Shown: positions 11,528-34,000 of the stretch, piece after piece | How positions within the stretch are numbered: the stretch's first letter is position 1 | How the letters are laid out: each line of letters starts with the position of its first letter | Assembly: GCA_013433145.1 (NCBI GenBank) | Contig: CM024172.1 | Coordinates: forward strand, 5,093,213-5,157,212 | Direction: 5' to 3' | Source of the DNA: Ascaris suum | Lineage: Eukaryota; Nematoda; Chromadorea; Rhabditida; Ascarididae | DNA length: 64,000 nucleotides | Notes under the pieces: model-generated | Database searches by the model: none | Told to the model about the DNA's origin: nothing | Seen by the model: only the letters and a program-made list of their open reading frames with translations | Program-made: the position numbers and the translations under genes

Positions 11528-11608
11528 ATGACATCGCGAATACTGGTCTTTCTCTTGCTCATCGGCGTATCACACACAATAGTCGGACATATGATGGCAT
11601 CTGGCTTG
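11528..11608 (+). CDS. Possible trans-spliced first exon encoding a signal peptide
   Basis: GATCTGTTTTAG ends at 11516 and would make a good spliced-leader acceptor, leaving an 11-nt 5' leader before ATG 11528. The exon reads [20 protein letters not shown], a good signal peptide, then HMMASGL, with a possible phase-0 donor TTG|GTGGAA at 11608. The putative intron would begin immediately before the 124-bp AT microsatellite. I could not identify exon 2. The combination of acceptor, short leader, ATG and signal peptide is suggestive, not decisive. Confidence 0.28.
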
Positions 11609-11616
11609 GTGGAATC

Positions 11617-11744
<128 letters not shown>

Positions 11745-11760
11745 TTAAGCTGCAGGCACG

Positions 11761-11837
11761 GATACATTAAGCTGTTGAGCATTTGTAAGAACCATCCCAT
11801 ATCTGGTGCTGGTTATAACTTACCACTGGCGGCTTAA
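11761..11837 (+). repeat. Diverged direct repeat, copy 1
   Basis: Shares with 12164-12240 the blocks GATA-ATTAAGCTGTT, GAGCATTTGTA and TGGCTTAA or GGCTTAA at the same relative positions, with diverged sequence between. This suggests an old duplicated or mobile unit of about 77 bp. Confidence 0.5.
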
Positions 11838-12163
11838 GTAGTATTAAGCAGTCGGCTATTAGTGAGCGAGACCGTTAACCATTGCACTAGAAAGTAAACC
11901 TTATCAACCGATGTTGTTTCTTAAGAAGGTAGGATGTGCACACTTTTATCCGGTTTAATCCCACTGCATTATGAAAGTGTCACTACAAGTGCCAACTTAT
12001 GCAGCGAAATGATCTGAAGGTTTAACAAGAAAGAAAATTTGTTTACGTTTGATCTAACAGAATTTATTTCAATATATTTATCAGTGGTGCGCTTCGGATC
12101 ACTATACGTCTATCGGATTTTCCTAGAAAAGAACTATGTGTTCACACTGTAGATATGTGAAGA

Positions 12164-12240
12164 GATAGATTAAGCTGTTTGAGCATTTGTACGAATGAGC
12201 CATAAATCGGCATTCATCACAGCATTCACCAATGGCTTAA
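12164..12240 (+). repeat. Diverged direct repeat, copy 2
   Basis: Second copy of the 77-bp unit at 11761-11837, about 400 bp downstream in the same orientation. The 5' third is the best conserved part (ATTAAGCTGTTTGAGC against ATTAAGCTGTTGAGC). Confidence 0.5.
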
Positions 12241-15200
12241 AATTCCAAAGTTTAGGAGTTATAAACAAGCCTAGCATTTTCCGCACTAAAACGTTGTTTG
12301 TCTCTTCGAAGGATTTTCTGGGAATAAAATCTTTTTAAGCCAAATGAAAAATAAGACAAAGGTTTGCTGCTTGGAAAGTTGCGTCTCAAGTAAACGGCAT
12401 AATGCAGATCACTCAACAAATAGGCAAAACATAAATTCGGAATCTCGGTAATCTCGTGACACTGCAAGAGCAATTGTTCAAGAAGTTGGCAGTGGCAGTG
12501 TCTGTTGATACAGTCTAGTTGTTAACGAACAGCATTTTGTCATAAGTGTTCATCCCTACCGTATCAAATAACAGCAAGACCATATCGATGTGCTGCATAA
12601 AAACAAAGCCCAAAGCACAGTTAGTATTCCAAAACGACATCGCTTCAGATGTAAACATGATTTCCGAGTTCGAGGAACGGAACGTTGAAGCGTTTCTCGA
12701 GTGAAAACTTTCGCCACCTAACAACCAAAGCGGCGTCATTTCGACGATGAAAGCACTTATAGATTGTGGCAGTGCCAAATCGATGCAACGAGGTTTGGAA
12801 GTTCACCTTATTCAACGACCCCATAGCTTTTTCGCAGCTCAAGAGCACTAACATAAAAAAGCAGCCTTCGATGAAGGCAATTAGAATTCTCGAGAGGGCG
12901 AGTCGGTTCCTTGGAACCATACACTTGAACGATGAAGGGAACACTCCAAGCTGCAGGCTCATGCGCTCAAGCTAAATCGTTAAGAATTATAAAAGTGCGC
13001 AATGCAAAGTAAGTCAAAAAAGGTCAACAGCATACACGCAGATCAAATGACTACCCGGTGTGTGTGTTGTGAGACTAACCTGAGACAGACTAGGGAGGGT
13101 ATAGAAAGGGTTGATGCGCTGCTGTCTGCATTCCAGCTTCTAGAATAGTCTTAACGACGACTAGTCCCGCAAGTGGCCGCTCAGGTGCGAGAGGTGATCA
13201 GAGGCAGCGAAGAGTTCGATCGCAGGAGCGTGCCGGTGATTCCGGCTATTTTAGTGTCCCTTCTTGTTTGTCACCTTATTATATAAGTGTGATAAACTGT
13301 CCGCCCCACATACCTATGTTGTCTTGCAATTCATTCGACAGTAGCTCGACAGAAGGTGCAGACTATCAAGAGACCTGGGCGGCTAGACGAGCCAAGGGAG
13401 CTGACCTTTATATTTATATATATATTCACAGTGAATAAGAGGTTTGTTTGGTTTCAGATTTGTGAAGTCGACTAGCCATTGAAGGAAGACATTTGTAGGC
13501 ATTGTTCTATTGTTTTCTCCGAGGTGACACAGCCGGTTGTTCAAGTGATATTGTGGTAGCCTATTTGCTCCCATTTCCTTTCGCTTCCTTAGACATCAAA
13601 ATTTCCTAATTTTCTCACGACTTTATTTCTATTGAGGGTGCTGATGATTAAATTCACGGAATAATCTCGGTTTGGTCGAAAAAGTTTCCTTTTTTCTTCA
13701 AAACCTAGGGTTTTCGCCTTCATTCCTATTTGAGTTCCTTTCATAAGATTTCCACTTTTGATTTGTTCCAGTCATTCTTTCATTGGTACATTCAGTGGTG
13801 TTTTACCATTCGGAAAATCTTATTTCGATGGATGCTGATTGTGCACTACGCCCTATGGGTCGTCACAGTGTTGCATATCAATGCAAAGTTATGCAAAGCA
13901 ACCTGCCAGTCGTAAAAACACTGAAAACAATGACGCCATCATGGTTCTAATGAAATGAAATCTTCCTACAAACAGGTGGTACGAGGAGAAAATGTGGATC
14001 GAGGGTGTGGTAGTAATGGTTTTTGAGCGACCGAGTTGAATTAATGATTAAGAAAGAAGTGCTGTCTGGGGGGATTTCCTGCTGCTACAGAAATTACTGA
14101 CTGCTTCTGAATGCAATTTCTAATTTTCAACACATTCAACCGCGCAATGTGCTCCACACAATCGCGTTCCACTACACAACGTAAAGTTTTAGTCTTCGAT
14201 GAACTGTTACATTAAGCATGCCACGACATACTTTTTCAAGCAATTTAAGAAGCTTTATGCTGTGATTTCACCTCCGAGAATTATTACATTGACTTTATTT
14301 TTTAAATCGAGGTTCTTGCTGCCATTCTACTGCAGTGCAGCGCCAACATGAAAGAAATACTTGTGTCGCAAAATATCGACAAAATTTGTTCTTCTCCTTC
14401 TGAGTTTCAAACAGAAGCGTTCAATAAAACGGTCGCAATTTTCCGTTTTGTTCTTTGCCTTCTCCACACCCCGATACGGTCGTCGAGTTTGCTCGGCTGG
14501 AATCGAAATTGAAAATTTCCGTTTATATTATTCAACGCGCTAAATTGAAGTATGCAGATCGAACATCTTCGACACTTTAACGAATAAAGTCAGCAGAAAT
14601 GCTTTCTGAATATCAAGAAACATCTTTAATTTGTTCATCCCATGTAAAGATATTAGTCGGATATTAGCATCGGTTCACTCACTCGTTCTCCATTGTAGCA
14701 ACAAATTGAAAGTGAGTTAGGTAAAATGCTTGATTCCTAAGATTTAGACGGCGATTCACAGAAGAAAGCAATATATGCTAAAATGTCTTGAATTACTTAC
14801 AGCGTTGACTTCCAAAGTGTAAAGAAAACTATTATAAATGTAAAAGTAAGTAAGCACTTATAGAGGTGCTTTCAGGTGCAAAGCACTGGAAAAAATTAGA
14901 GCAGAAAGAATGAAGGATTTATTAAGGGTATGCCATGCATTGGCCTATATCTCTTCAGCTGTTATGTGGATCAGATCCTAAAATTTATATACGTTTTTCA
15001 TAAACCCCTTAAAATTTAGTGATCATAAGACCATTGAAATACATTTTTCTTTCTGCAAAAGCATATCATTACGTCATGTAGCATACCAATTCTCTGAATG
15101 AGATAATGCTAATGCATTCGTTGTAGGCTCTTTGTGAATTAATTTACGCCTCGTTATCAGTGAGAAAAACTCGAAGTTTTCCTCACCACTGTTTACTTAT

Positions 15201-18113
15201 ATGAATTGTTAATGAAGACTTTCCATAAATGCGTATTTAGTATAATCTCATAAACGATGCGCTATTTAGCTCAGAATATCGATCAGGCTTTCGATTTCTG
15301 CGGGTTTTCACAATTTGGCGTTTGCACACTCCACACTGATGATTATGTGTCTATGTCTGTCTATGCTTAAGCTTCAACTTGAGAATAATTGAAACTTGAA
15401 TTATATGGATATGATAACACCAGATGATGGCATATTAAACCTCCTTCAAAGCTGATGCAGTCACAGACATTAATTGCGTCTGAAAATTTGCACAGTTTTG
15501 CAATTTACCGAATTCCATTTTACAGCTGTTGAGCTGTTAGCTCAACATTTTAGGGCCGCCCAAAGAAAAAATCTTTTGCAGAAGAGTTGTAAGGGATTTG
15601 GACACCTTTTCCCCCTGCCCTTGACTCGTCCCTGAAGAATACAAAAACCCTTCTCTTTCGAGGCTCGACCAGATGCTGTGTTATCTGAAGATAAGAGAAG
15701 AGGTTAAGTACGTTCCTGCCAAAATACAGTCTTCCACACGTATTTCTCATTTAGCGAGCAGTCTCTGTTCTAAGTAGTAATATGTGCTCAAACGCACAGT
15801 GAATTTTTGCGGGTAAATATGATGTTCACGTGATGTTCGCACATGATGTTCACGTGAAAGGCATTAAAAATTTCTCGTGCTAGAGCGGTGTTTTTAATAG
15901 GAGAAAAAAACGAGTATTCTGTTGATATGGAAACGCTAGATGAAAGTGACACATTGATATTTTAAAAAAAAACAAGAGTAATTCTGAGAGAATAGAATGA
16001 GAGATAATTGCTTTAATGGGAAGTGCGAAATCAAAGTGCCGTCGCGCCATTCACAAGTGACGTTTAGATATGAGGGGGAGTTCGAAACTGAAAGTGGTAA
16101 TGAACGCAACGCACATGGAAAACACCGCAAATAAGTTTTTATTTCACCGACTGGTCAATTACCACACCTCGACGATTGCCGATTAAAAACGTTTCAGATT
16201 TACATTACAATAAAGTTTTTATAACTAGCTGAGTGGCTAGAATAACCTTTATTGCGTACATTGGAACAGATATTTAGTGAAGAAAACGAGGAAGAAGAAA
16301 GACTATGGGATAGAGTCGTTGAATTATAAAAGCAAAACATTTTAACATGCATCTCGGCTAGAAGGGCGAAATTTGTTGGAAATTTTCAAAAATTTTTGCC
16401 TCCAACATTGATGAATATTCTTTAATAAATTCTGTAAGCGTCCATCGATGCATCATTAAAACTATCATTAACGCGAGGAAATTTTGATGAATTACATCTC
16501 TTCTAAACATTTTCGAACTATTTTTGAATTTTTTTGTGTCGCATTAAGAGGCGTAAATACTGAGTAATAACTTCGTGACAAAATTTCTCTACTGATAGTA
16601 GGTGGAGAAGAAAGAAGGCGCTGCTTGGGAAAAATTCCTAAAATAACGCTTCGGCAGTTTATCACTTTCATTTCCGAGCCACTGATTTTTCTTTTTCATC
16701 AGCGTAACCGTAAGAACAAACAGCTCAAGGTAATTTTAAGTGGATTTCGATCGCGGTTGTTGATTGTTTTCTTCTCTCTTTACTAAATTGCTGAGCAAGT
16801 AAATTCCCCTTATTGTTCTTCCATATAGTCGACAGAGATAAATCCATTCGAAATAAATATTATTTGGCACATCGGCCTTACTTTTGCATTGATAGCATAG
16901 AAACGAAATATAGTAAAAATTTGGCGGTTTTTTGGTGCATTCCTCTTCGATTATTCTCCATAAATAGCTCATAAAGTGTATTGAAGCTCAAGAAAGCAAC
17001 GCATAAATAATTTGTTACAGTTTAAGGCAACGAACAGGTGAACTTTATCACATATCGCCACATTGCTACCGTTTCTCCTCTATCTCCTCCCACAGCAGAG
17101 CCCACTGATAAAAGATTACACTTCTCCGTGAAAGATTAATTTGTGCACGATAATTTAACTAACTTCGTGATCTCGATGCGCAATCAACTTGTTTACGCGT
17201 AAAAATACCACTAAGCATTTGCTGAAATACTGAAATATGTGACGAACAAAAAATAGCATATGTTCCATTCCGCTCTACAGATATAAATACCGAAGTGGGA
17301 AATAGTATTGTTTGCACCACTGAAAAAAGAAAGAAAGAACTTTACCTTTGTATTTGCGAGACGATGGGTGTTCACATTTGCAGAACTATCCAAGATTGCG
17401 ATTGCGTTAGTTTGACTGAAGAGCGGTCATAGTTTGAAGAATTTACCACACCACGGTTCATCTAAGTGCAAATCGACGGCATTGGCTTAAACTCGTCGTC
17501 TTACAACGATTCAAGGCTTTTGCATTGCAACGTTTTTGCACTGCAGCATTATATGCTTTTATCTTTCCTCTTTAATATTCATTTAGCCAATGGCTTTGAG
17601 GTGAAAATATGATAATCTCTCCGATGCACATTTCTCCCTTCATTTCTTCGCATTTTGCATTGCTTTGTTTCGTTTTCTACGATAAAAGGGAATTGCATTG
17701 CATTCGCAAATTGCGGCAATACCATCGATTTATTATTGCCGTATAGGGATCGTTATGCGAATAAGTCATTTCATTTGTGTTGTCTGAAAGAAAAAAAAAA
17801 CATTCTTTTGCCGTCTTTTTTTTTGTATTTTTGTATTTGTTCTTATGCGCTACGACTGTGATCAAATTCTCAAATAAATAGAAGGGATGTAAGTGTTTTC
17901 ACAGCTCAAAATGAACTCCGTAATCTAATGGAACTCGAATCACTTCGGTGAGAAGAAGCTCTCTGAAATAAAAATAAGCGAATAAACTAAGCTGAGCTGA
18001 GAAGCGATATTAAAATGAAGCGCAAGAGTCAGAAATTGAGAGAAAAACTTTAGAAGTTCATTTAAGTCCAGTGCTATGAAATATCTGATCGAATTAGAGC
18101 AAAACAGTATATT
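12241..18113. other. No supported gene
   Basis: Scattered frames of 60-105 codons overlap on opposite strands (for example 12515-12975) and look random. A GC-richer patch at about 13080-13330 contains AGTTCGATCGC, vaguely like a tRNA B box, but no tRNA fold. Nothing else stands out. Confidence 0.35.
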
Positions 18114-18368
18114 TTATCTCATGAGTTTCACTTTCATTGCAATCGAAGTCGGAGAATGGAAACTGATGGAAATTCCAAATAATCGATGAGAACTGATAAA
18201 TGCTGAACAATCCTTTTTCACGTCTCGATTTCGAACGAGTCGTTCTTCAAGAGCAGAAATCGATGAATTAACGGGACATTTGATCTTTTTTAGGTCATCG
18301 AGTGGAATAACCCGACCTGCATCGACCATGAGCAACTCATCACAGGTTGCCCATTCTGCAAACCACAT
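18114..18368 (-). CDS. Coding-like exon or ORF, unassigned
   Basis: An 84-codon minus-strand frame starts MWFAEWATCDELLMVDAGRV, five bases after an acceptor (GGGTATTGCAG), and continues IPLDDLKKIKCPVNSSIS, ALEERLVRNRDVKKDC. The mixed charged and hydrophobic pattern and varied codon use look more protein-like than neighbouring frames. There is no signal peptide or domain I recognise and no partner exon. It could be an isolated transposon-derived fragment or a chance ORF. Confidence 0.2.
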   Translation of the reverse strand: MWFAEWATCDELLMVDAGRVIPLDDLKKIKCPVNSSISALEERLVRNRDVKKDCSAFISSHRLFGISISFHSPTSIAMKVKLMR

Positions 18369-21300
18369 CTTCCCTGCAATACCCCATTATTTCCTTTGTA
18401 CATTTATCGACAAGTTTCCGTTTACGTCTCCAAATTCAATTTATAACATGCGTTTCTTCGCGTATAATATTTGCTCGCTAATATTTTACTCACTCATGAA
18501 GTAACCGATAATAATACAAAATATGTCCGTTAATTTGTCACGTTATTATGCGCTTATTCTTTAGTGTTGAATGATTGTTGACTGAGACCTAATTAATAAA
18601 TCTGTTATTTTAAAATTGATACACGCTACGATATCGTGATCACAGATACTTCTCACTCACCCGATTGGAGTTTTTGCGAACAAAATAGTTGGGCATTTTC
18701 TCATTCAACTTTAGTTTCTTGTAACACTAGAAAGCAAGCCAGAAGACAACTCCTAACAGCTTGGAGAAACAGTTGTTATAAGGGTGAGTTTAGAATAGAG
18801 AAGAAAACGATAGCTCAATTATTTGAAATAGACACTGCCATTGAATGTTTCATACAGTTTAATGAATTTAACACTTTGAACTTGCTCATCACTCTGTCAT
18901 CTGCAGATATATTGCAGCCTAAGTTCCTCTCGAAGTTGTTATAATTTCCCACAAAGCGGTATAATATGCAAATAAAATTCGCAGAGTGAATAAATTTCAA
19001 AAATTTCTTGAGCAGTTTTGCATGATCAAATGAAATCAAAATTTTCTGCACTAAGCAAAGGCGTCCAAAACTATGAGAAAAGTTTTATTTTCTCTGCATA
19101 GAGCTGCTCTCTCTTTCTGAATCATTGTGAAGACAATTTCACTGTCACAAGCAGTACGAAGCTAATTTTAGGAGCGGAAGAACTTGCAATAAGACAAAGG
19201 AGACTTTATAGAAATGTAAATAGAGACGGTGGAAAAAAATCGTTTCTTTTTCCATGCGCTAATATAGTTTATTACTTTGCGGCGTACTTTCAGCATAAAA
19301 TCTTTTATCATTAAGTTATCATTCGGTAATTTGCTATCAGTTACTTGAACCAATACTAAGAAACTTGCATTTTTCCACTCGTTGATGAGGATTGTTCCGC
19401 TTTCTGTGAAGTTATTTGCAGATTTGAGCATCTACGGGGAACCCTATTTGTGAAGAAATCTGTTGTGATTTGCACTTTCAAAGCGATCATTGTTATTGAT
19501 TACGATACTTACAAAAACAGCATTTTTAAACTTAGTATTGCGCGTCATTGATGTCCACAAATAACGTCTAAAAATGAGTGCAACACTAATATAGATTAAT
19601 TCACCAATCAAAGCTGAGAGAAACACAACATATTGACATTTTCTATGCTCAAGCTCAGTATGGTGCGGGATTCTAAACTACGCTCGGCCTCTATATAACG
19701 CCCAATGAGTAGACCCCAAATTACTTTTTGCTATGGCAATCCCAATGAGAGGTACCGACTACATTATAGAGTTACGAGTTTGTTGAGTATTATTGAGTAC
19801 AGTGCTGATAGTGCCTAGCCATCCTTGCAGACAAGCTCGTTCGCAGTTCATTTTAAAAGATCAGAGATGTGATAGGTAAGGCAACACTCGTCGTTATGAT
19901 ACCGTCGTGATGTTCAAAAATTGCTTTTTGTTCCTGTGAAAAAGTTCACGCGAAAGTCGCTACGGCAAGTGGCGAGCGATAGAATAAGCCTGAAATCTCC
20001 TCTTTGTTAACGGATTCTCGAGAGGACTTTCAAAATTATCACTAGGAAATGCATTTTGCAAGGATTTTTCGCTCATATTTCAACGTCGATAAATGTGGCA
20101 TTTTGCCAGCAGCACAAACTTTGCCGTGTAAAAACTAGCATGTGATCATTACACCGTATATCTCTGATAGCCACCCATCCCCTTACCTCACCAGTGGCAC
20201 TTACATTTACAGTTGATTTTGATGCTACTTCGTATAATGCACATGAATCACTAGCATAAGCGAGAAATGCACCTGAAAGGTTTCTTTATTTTAGGAGAGT
20301 AATTTTTAAATGAAATTTTGATAGTGCTGCGAAATGTGTGCACTTGTGCTCACATGTGCTGTTCATCGTCATCTCATTCTTGTTCATCAACACCGTTTCT
20401 CAAGCATTGGCGACTAATGAGTGATGTAAACACACTGACAATATTCTTTAATATTAATGTTGCTCGTATCAAAGCGGAGAAAAAACCCTAAATCGAATGA
20501 TGAATGTGTGGGTATCTCTGAGCGACGATAGAGGCGAATAGTGGAGCAAGTCGGGAACTCGTTATGGGCGTGTTTTCAACCTGACTCGCTGTTATTCATC
20601 ATCAACCATACCCACTCCAATCCAATTATCCTATCAGCACAAATTGCCCTTGCTTTCAACTTTGGCTCAATATGAGCAAACAAGCATATAGTTCAAAGCC
20701 ATCCTTTTAATGCATCCAGTTATTTTACAATCGTTTCTTCCCAAAATCTTCCGTTATTCAGGCTTCTAGAACAATAGGGAATTTAATGAATTATACGAGC
20801 CTTATTTTCTAGTATTAACAATGCTCCAAACTGTTTAAACTCAAGTAGCGATAATGAAGCCTTCATCAGCCCAAAGTTTCATTTCCGTAGATTCCTCTAA
20901 GCATTAGTGCACACGAATGTGCTTGTAGTTGATCACCTAGAAATCCTCGTCATTTGCTTCCGCTGTTAAATTCATTCAGCTTTACTTCGAAATTAACGTC
21001 GCCTCCATCTCAATTTAATCCGCATATTCGCCATACTTTGTCATTTTTCCTTTGAATTTTGCTCCAAAGTTTTAGCTGTAGCTTCTAACACATGTTTCGT
21101 CAAATAAAGAACAACTTATCTAAGAGAATGTTGATGACGTTGTTTTACGTCACAGGATTGATTACATTCTTTCGCACTATCAACTGGTTTTCATATTCTT
21201 GCATTCAATTAGCCTATCTCTCTTTGGCTCCGATTTTTCTTTCAGTAACTGCGAAGCAGTTTTTAGTACGATCACACAAAGCAAGTAAATGCAGCATCGC

Positions 21301-21809
21301 TCTAAGAGATCGTTTTCAACTTTTGTGCTTTTGCGTGTTTGTGTTTACGAAGTGCACTATGGCAACGATGCGTCCGTGTCTGTGTCTGTCTGTCTGCCCC
21401 TTTGCCCTTCAATTTCACCTCGAGAGTCACTGATATAATCTGTACTACGTCACAAAGCGATCTTCTTAGTCAGTGCTTTTAGGAATTTAGATGCTCAATG
21501 TCAAGAAACAAAGATGTGCATGAGGGATCCAGTGAATAAAGAATTGCGTACGTTAGCCGTTGCCGGTTTCTTACAAAGCTTGTTGGTCTGGTGATCCAAA
21601 TAAAAAGGTCCATATCGTGCCAGCTTCTCGCATATCTTCTCGACTTGCATGAGTAAAGAGGCTTTACTTCAGAAAATCAGCGGAAGGCCTCACATCATTT
21701 AGATAATACAAATGAAAATTCATGACGGAATTTAAATTGTTAGTGAATGCATACGTTGGCATAGTCGCTAGATTTTGGCGATAGACAGGAATACGTTCAA
21801 TTGTTTCAG
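18369..21809. other. Intergenic sequence upstream of the transporter gene
   Basis: No supported gene. A 102-codon plus frame (18636-18944) and a 113-codon plus frame (21092-21433) lack domains and splice support. The promoter of the transporter should lie here or further upstream, because its first coding exon follows a splice acceptor. Confidence 0.35.
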
Positions 21810-21811
21810 CG
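21800..21811 (+). promoter_or_regulatory. Acceptor just before the transporter start codon (probable spliced-leader site)
   Basis: ATTGTTTCAG ends two bases before ATG 21812. A TTTCAG acceptor immediately ahead of the first ATG is the usual sign of SL trans-splicing in nematodes. A cis-spliced 5' UTR exon is the alternative. Confidence 0.5.
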
Positions 21812-30951
<9,140 letters not shown>

Positions 30952-31047
30952 CTGCATATCACTTCTTGATCGGCAATTGTACATTCGCTTATTCCCTCAA
31001 GTGTGCTTATGTTAATAATTATTCAATTTGACTCATAGGGTGGAATT

Positions 31048-31053
31048 AATAAA
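31048..31053 (+). terminator. Poly(A) signal of the SLC17-like gene
   Basis: AATAAA about 97 bp after the TAA at 30949-30951, a normal nematode 3' UTR length. Cleavage would fall near 31070. Confidence 0.7.
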
Positions 31054-31070
31054 GATATCAGTAACACTTG

Positions 31071-34000
31071 TTTGTGCAACTGAAAAATCTCGATATTGAA
31101 TCACTGAAAACTAAGTAGAGGAAGTCGTGACCTTATGACCTTCGCGAGTAATAAGTCTGAACGCCACACAACAATAAGTGCTTCTTCAGCTTCGACAAAA
31201 TTAACAACTCTTTTTGCATAAACGCATAGGCGCATCTCATGAACATAGCTCACTGTGTCAAACGCTGTACATAGTGTGTTGACTGGTGGCGGCTTTGAGA
31301 AAGACAGCGTGTAGGCAGAGGGCAGGAGCCGATAACCGTCCGTCGATGCCCATATGCAAGAGCACAAGCGAGGTGGAAGTAGTTTATTGGGGAAGCATCA
31401 TGGCCCGCAAACACCAGTCGATCCAAAGACCAAAGGCATCCAAGCGGGCCGAAGCCCGACTTATATAGGCCCTAGATATCACCTGGGGCGCCACAAGAGC
31501 ATAGAAGTCGATCTAGGACATCATGTGAAGAGCGACAAACGAGAATCGATCCTATGAATAGATGTGATCATTGCATTGCTAAACCACAAGCAGATATCCT
31601 GGGTTGGCTCTGTGGTGCCGCAGCCAACCCATATTTGTTCTGTAACACGATATGTGGACGTTCAAAATACGGCCCAACAGCCTTCTATCTCGCTATTTCC
31701 TCTACTGATCAATCCCTCCTTACTGGGCTATCTCGGTTTTGTACATTCAGTTGTTCCTGCTTATATAAAAATCGGATTTGAGTGGGGGATTGCACATACA
31801 ATATTTAAAAAATTTGATGAATTGATAACCCCACTAATGAAGCTATTCTCTGCATTATTACTGCACATTTCATAACAAAAAACACCCGGAAGAATGGAGG
31901 TGAATGCAGCCGAACGACAGTAAATGACTGCGAATATCAACTACGTCAATGTGCCGATGTTCACGTCTCTCGGCGTAAGCTTATGAAACGAACCGGTGAA
32001 ATGTGCAGATGGCTTTCTTTTTGCAGTGCCACTTACCTTTGGATAACAACTGTGCACCGACACTAGCGAGCCTTTTGGACGGATGAAGCGATTTCGTGCG
32101 AGGCTGATGAACACTCCTTCTTTGAGGCTCACTTGAAAATTGGGCTTCGCTGGCTGGCCACAACCGACAAAAAAGTTCCATTTGCAGCAACATTTTTATT
32201 AGTGACCATAAGCTGAACACTTCCAAATGACGTATGCGATATTCCACTTCCCTTAAGTGGCGATCACGACTAATGGAAAAGTGCCATGCTTATCGATTGA
32301 ACTCCCCTCCTCCTCTTCTCCAGAAACCATCTCGAAAATATATCCGACTTCGGAACTGCAAAAACTGTTTGCAAACGAGCAAGTACCGTAACGATGGGGA
32401 AACTTAAATGTTAAGATAAAAACGGAATTAGGTATTCAATGAAGGAAAACTGCGGCTTCTGCAATTCACCGACGAGAAGTATCAAACCACCGGGACAAGC
32501 ACTGTAACAAACTTCCTTCCTTGCAAAGTTTCCTTGGCTTTCTTTCGCTTCGTGCACCTTTGGCGTTTACTGTTACCTGAGGATGAAGACAAAGGTGGCG
32601 ATGCATTGCTCAATCTGTGACCGCTTCGATGGAGGCAAACTGTTGCTTATTTTCAAATGAACTTGTTTGCGAATAAGCAATATCCACCGGCTGCTCTTCA
32701 CAACTCGCGTACAACGCATTCATTTTGATTGCTTGGTATGGCGAGGAACTGATAATTGCCGCTTAATTTGCATATTTCAACGGTGTGGCAACCGAAGCAG
32801 CCAATAATGAACGCCGCAACCGACCAATATGCAAATAAATAAACATATTCGATTAATGCGCGGATATGAGGTCGCCAAACAAACGAATATCGGTACAACA
32901 CACTGATATAAAATATTTTATTGAAATATATACGTTTTCGCTAAGTGTCTCTCAAAACGAACTGCGAACTACTGTATCCTTTGAATGAACAATTCTGTTG
33001 AGCGTCATTAAACTGCAGTTTTCTTCTCAATCAGTTATCATGTCAGTGTAATACCTGGTGAACCTTAATCATGATGATTCAGAGAAGAGTAATTAGGTTG
33101 TAAGACAATAACTGTGAATGTAGATATCTTTTTTGAAGGGACCAAGACGTGTCGAGGCAATCATCAATAGTTTAATGTCTCTGTCGTATTCGCTTTTATT
33201 GCCTTCCCGTAGTCTCCTCTGTTGAGCACGTTTTGGGCAAATGGTGGACCGTTTCTTAAATTTGATGTTTGGCGGAGCGTTGCATCTTTGACTGCCATTA
33301 TTGCAAGGTGGCTTTCTTTTGCTCGTCATCACGGTATTGGTTAACTAGGACTCATTTCTCACTTAGCATCTGAATGCTTATAGCGTTGAGAAAATTATTC
33401 GGATCAAATCTTAAGCAAAACTAGGCTGGCAACGCTACCAAAAATGCATTAACAGGTTGTACACGGCACGCGACTTAAACTTAGGCTCGTAAACGCTAGC
33501 GAGGCCACATGTGTATCAGTAACCTATAAGCGACCACGTGCGGGGAAAATAACGTCTATCCATATTCGCAAGGAAATACGGATAGGGCATCTCAAAGAAG
33601 GGAATCAAGCGATTGAAGTGAACCATGAGGGTGACAGTGGTTTCGACTCGGCGAGTGAGTGAAAAGCCTAGCACTTAAATGCACCATGAAATGTTTGCAG
33701 CCCAAAATTTCTGTGCATTCGCTCGAGAGCGAGCAAAAATGTTTTTTTTTACTAGAGGATTTTCGTGTTCCCGAAAAAAAAAACCAGCCCTTCGCCAATT
33801 GCTTTAGTTTCTGACGCGACCGATTAACTTGATGGGTGAAATAGAAAAGGCGCATATCGTGCCGACTTCTCTCTGGCGCGCTTTCTCATTTTCTTATGTC
33901 GACATGTTTTGCGGTGATTTTTGACAGGGGGTGCGGTAGATTGTAAACAGGAGAGAGTAGTGGGTTTGTGTTTATCGCATATTTTACTGTACGATATAAG

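Noticed and set aside
13170..13230. tRNA-like or SINE-like segment with GCTCAGG and AGTTCGATCGC
   Set aside because: The B-box resemblance is partial, the A box does not fit and no acceptor stem or cloverleaf can be drawn.
16223..16245. TAGCTGAGTGG, a good match to a tRNA A box
   Set aside because: No B box at the required distance and no fold.
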